Shown here in pieces: positions 5,179-5,179 of a stretch of 5,179 nt of DNA. A model generated the notes under the pieces. That model was not told the DNA's origin. It searched no databases and saw only the letters and a program-made list of their open reading frames with translations. Made by a program: the position numbers and the translations under genes. Every line of letters starts with the position of its first letter. Within the stretch, counting starts at the first letter, position 1. The stretch comes from Oxalobacteraceae bacterium (GTDB lineage Bacteria > Pseudomonadota > Gammaproteobacteria > Burkholderiales > Burkholderiaceae_D): assembly GCA_947487325.1 (NCBI GenBank), contig CANKWG010000163.1, forward strand, positions 1-5,179. The letters run 5' to 3'.

Positions 5179-5179
5179 C

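Overview
The window looks like chromosomal core DNA of a betaproteobacterium, most likely Burkholderiales. This rests on two things: the ZapD, YacG, ArgJ and SecA sequences read like that group, and zapD-yacG faces a mutT / DUF815 ATPase / argJ / secA block, which is a familiar arrangement there. The genus cannot be fixed from this sequence, and no database search was possible.

Layout. On the plus strand, the 3' part of zapD (cell division; its 5' end lies before the window) is followed after 12 bases by the small complete gene yacG (gyrase inhibitor). On the minus strand, in transcription order, come the C-terminal 365 residues of secA (its start lies beyond the right edge), argJ (arginine biosynthesis), a DUF815-family AAA+ ATPase of unknown role, and a Nudix hydrolase of the MutT type. 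The ATPase and mutT are separated by only 4 bases and are probably translated in a coupled way. yacG and mutT converge on a 354-base gap without genes. All genes are housekeeping types. There is no sign of a recombinase, transposase, phage gene, CRISPR array, tRNA or rRNA.

The unusual part is the DNA between the genes. Five copies of a 26-bp unit, each with a 7-8 bp stem and a 4-base loop, occur in the window (832-857, 1037-1062, 2473-2498, 2588-2613, 3983-4008), all in gaps between genes. Two of them are embedded in a 95-bp sequence that occurs twice in opposite orientation (971-1065 and 2470-2564; 91 of 95 bases identical, no indels). These two copies exactly bracket the ATPase-mutT gene pair. 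Each 95-bp copy holds three dyad-symmetric modules, and all four differences between the copies fall outside the stems. This looks like a dispersed, non-coding, palindromic (MITE-like or BIME-like) repeat family, and it could allow inversion of the enclosed 1.4 kb.

The genes have no obvious single pathway. zapD and yacG concern division and DNA topology, mutT nucleotide-pool cleaning, argJ amino-acid synthesis and secA protein export. Their proximity more likely reflects conserved gene order than one shared function.
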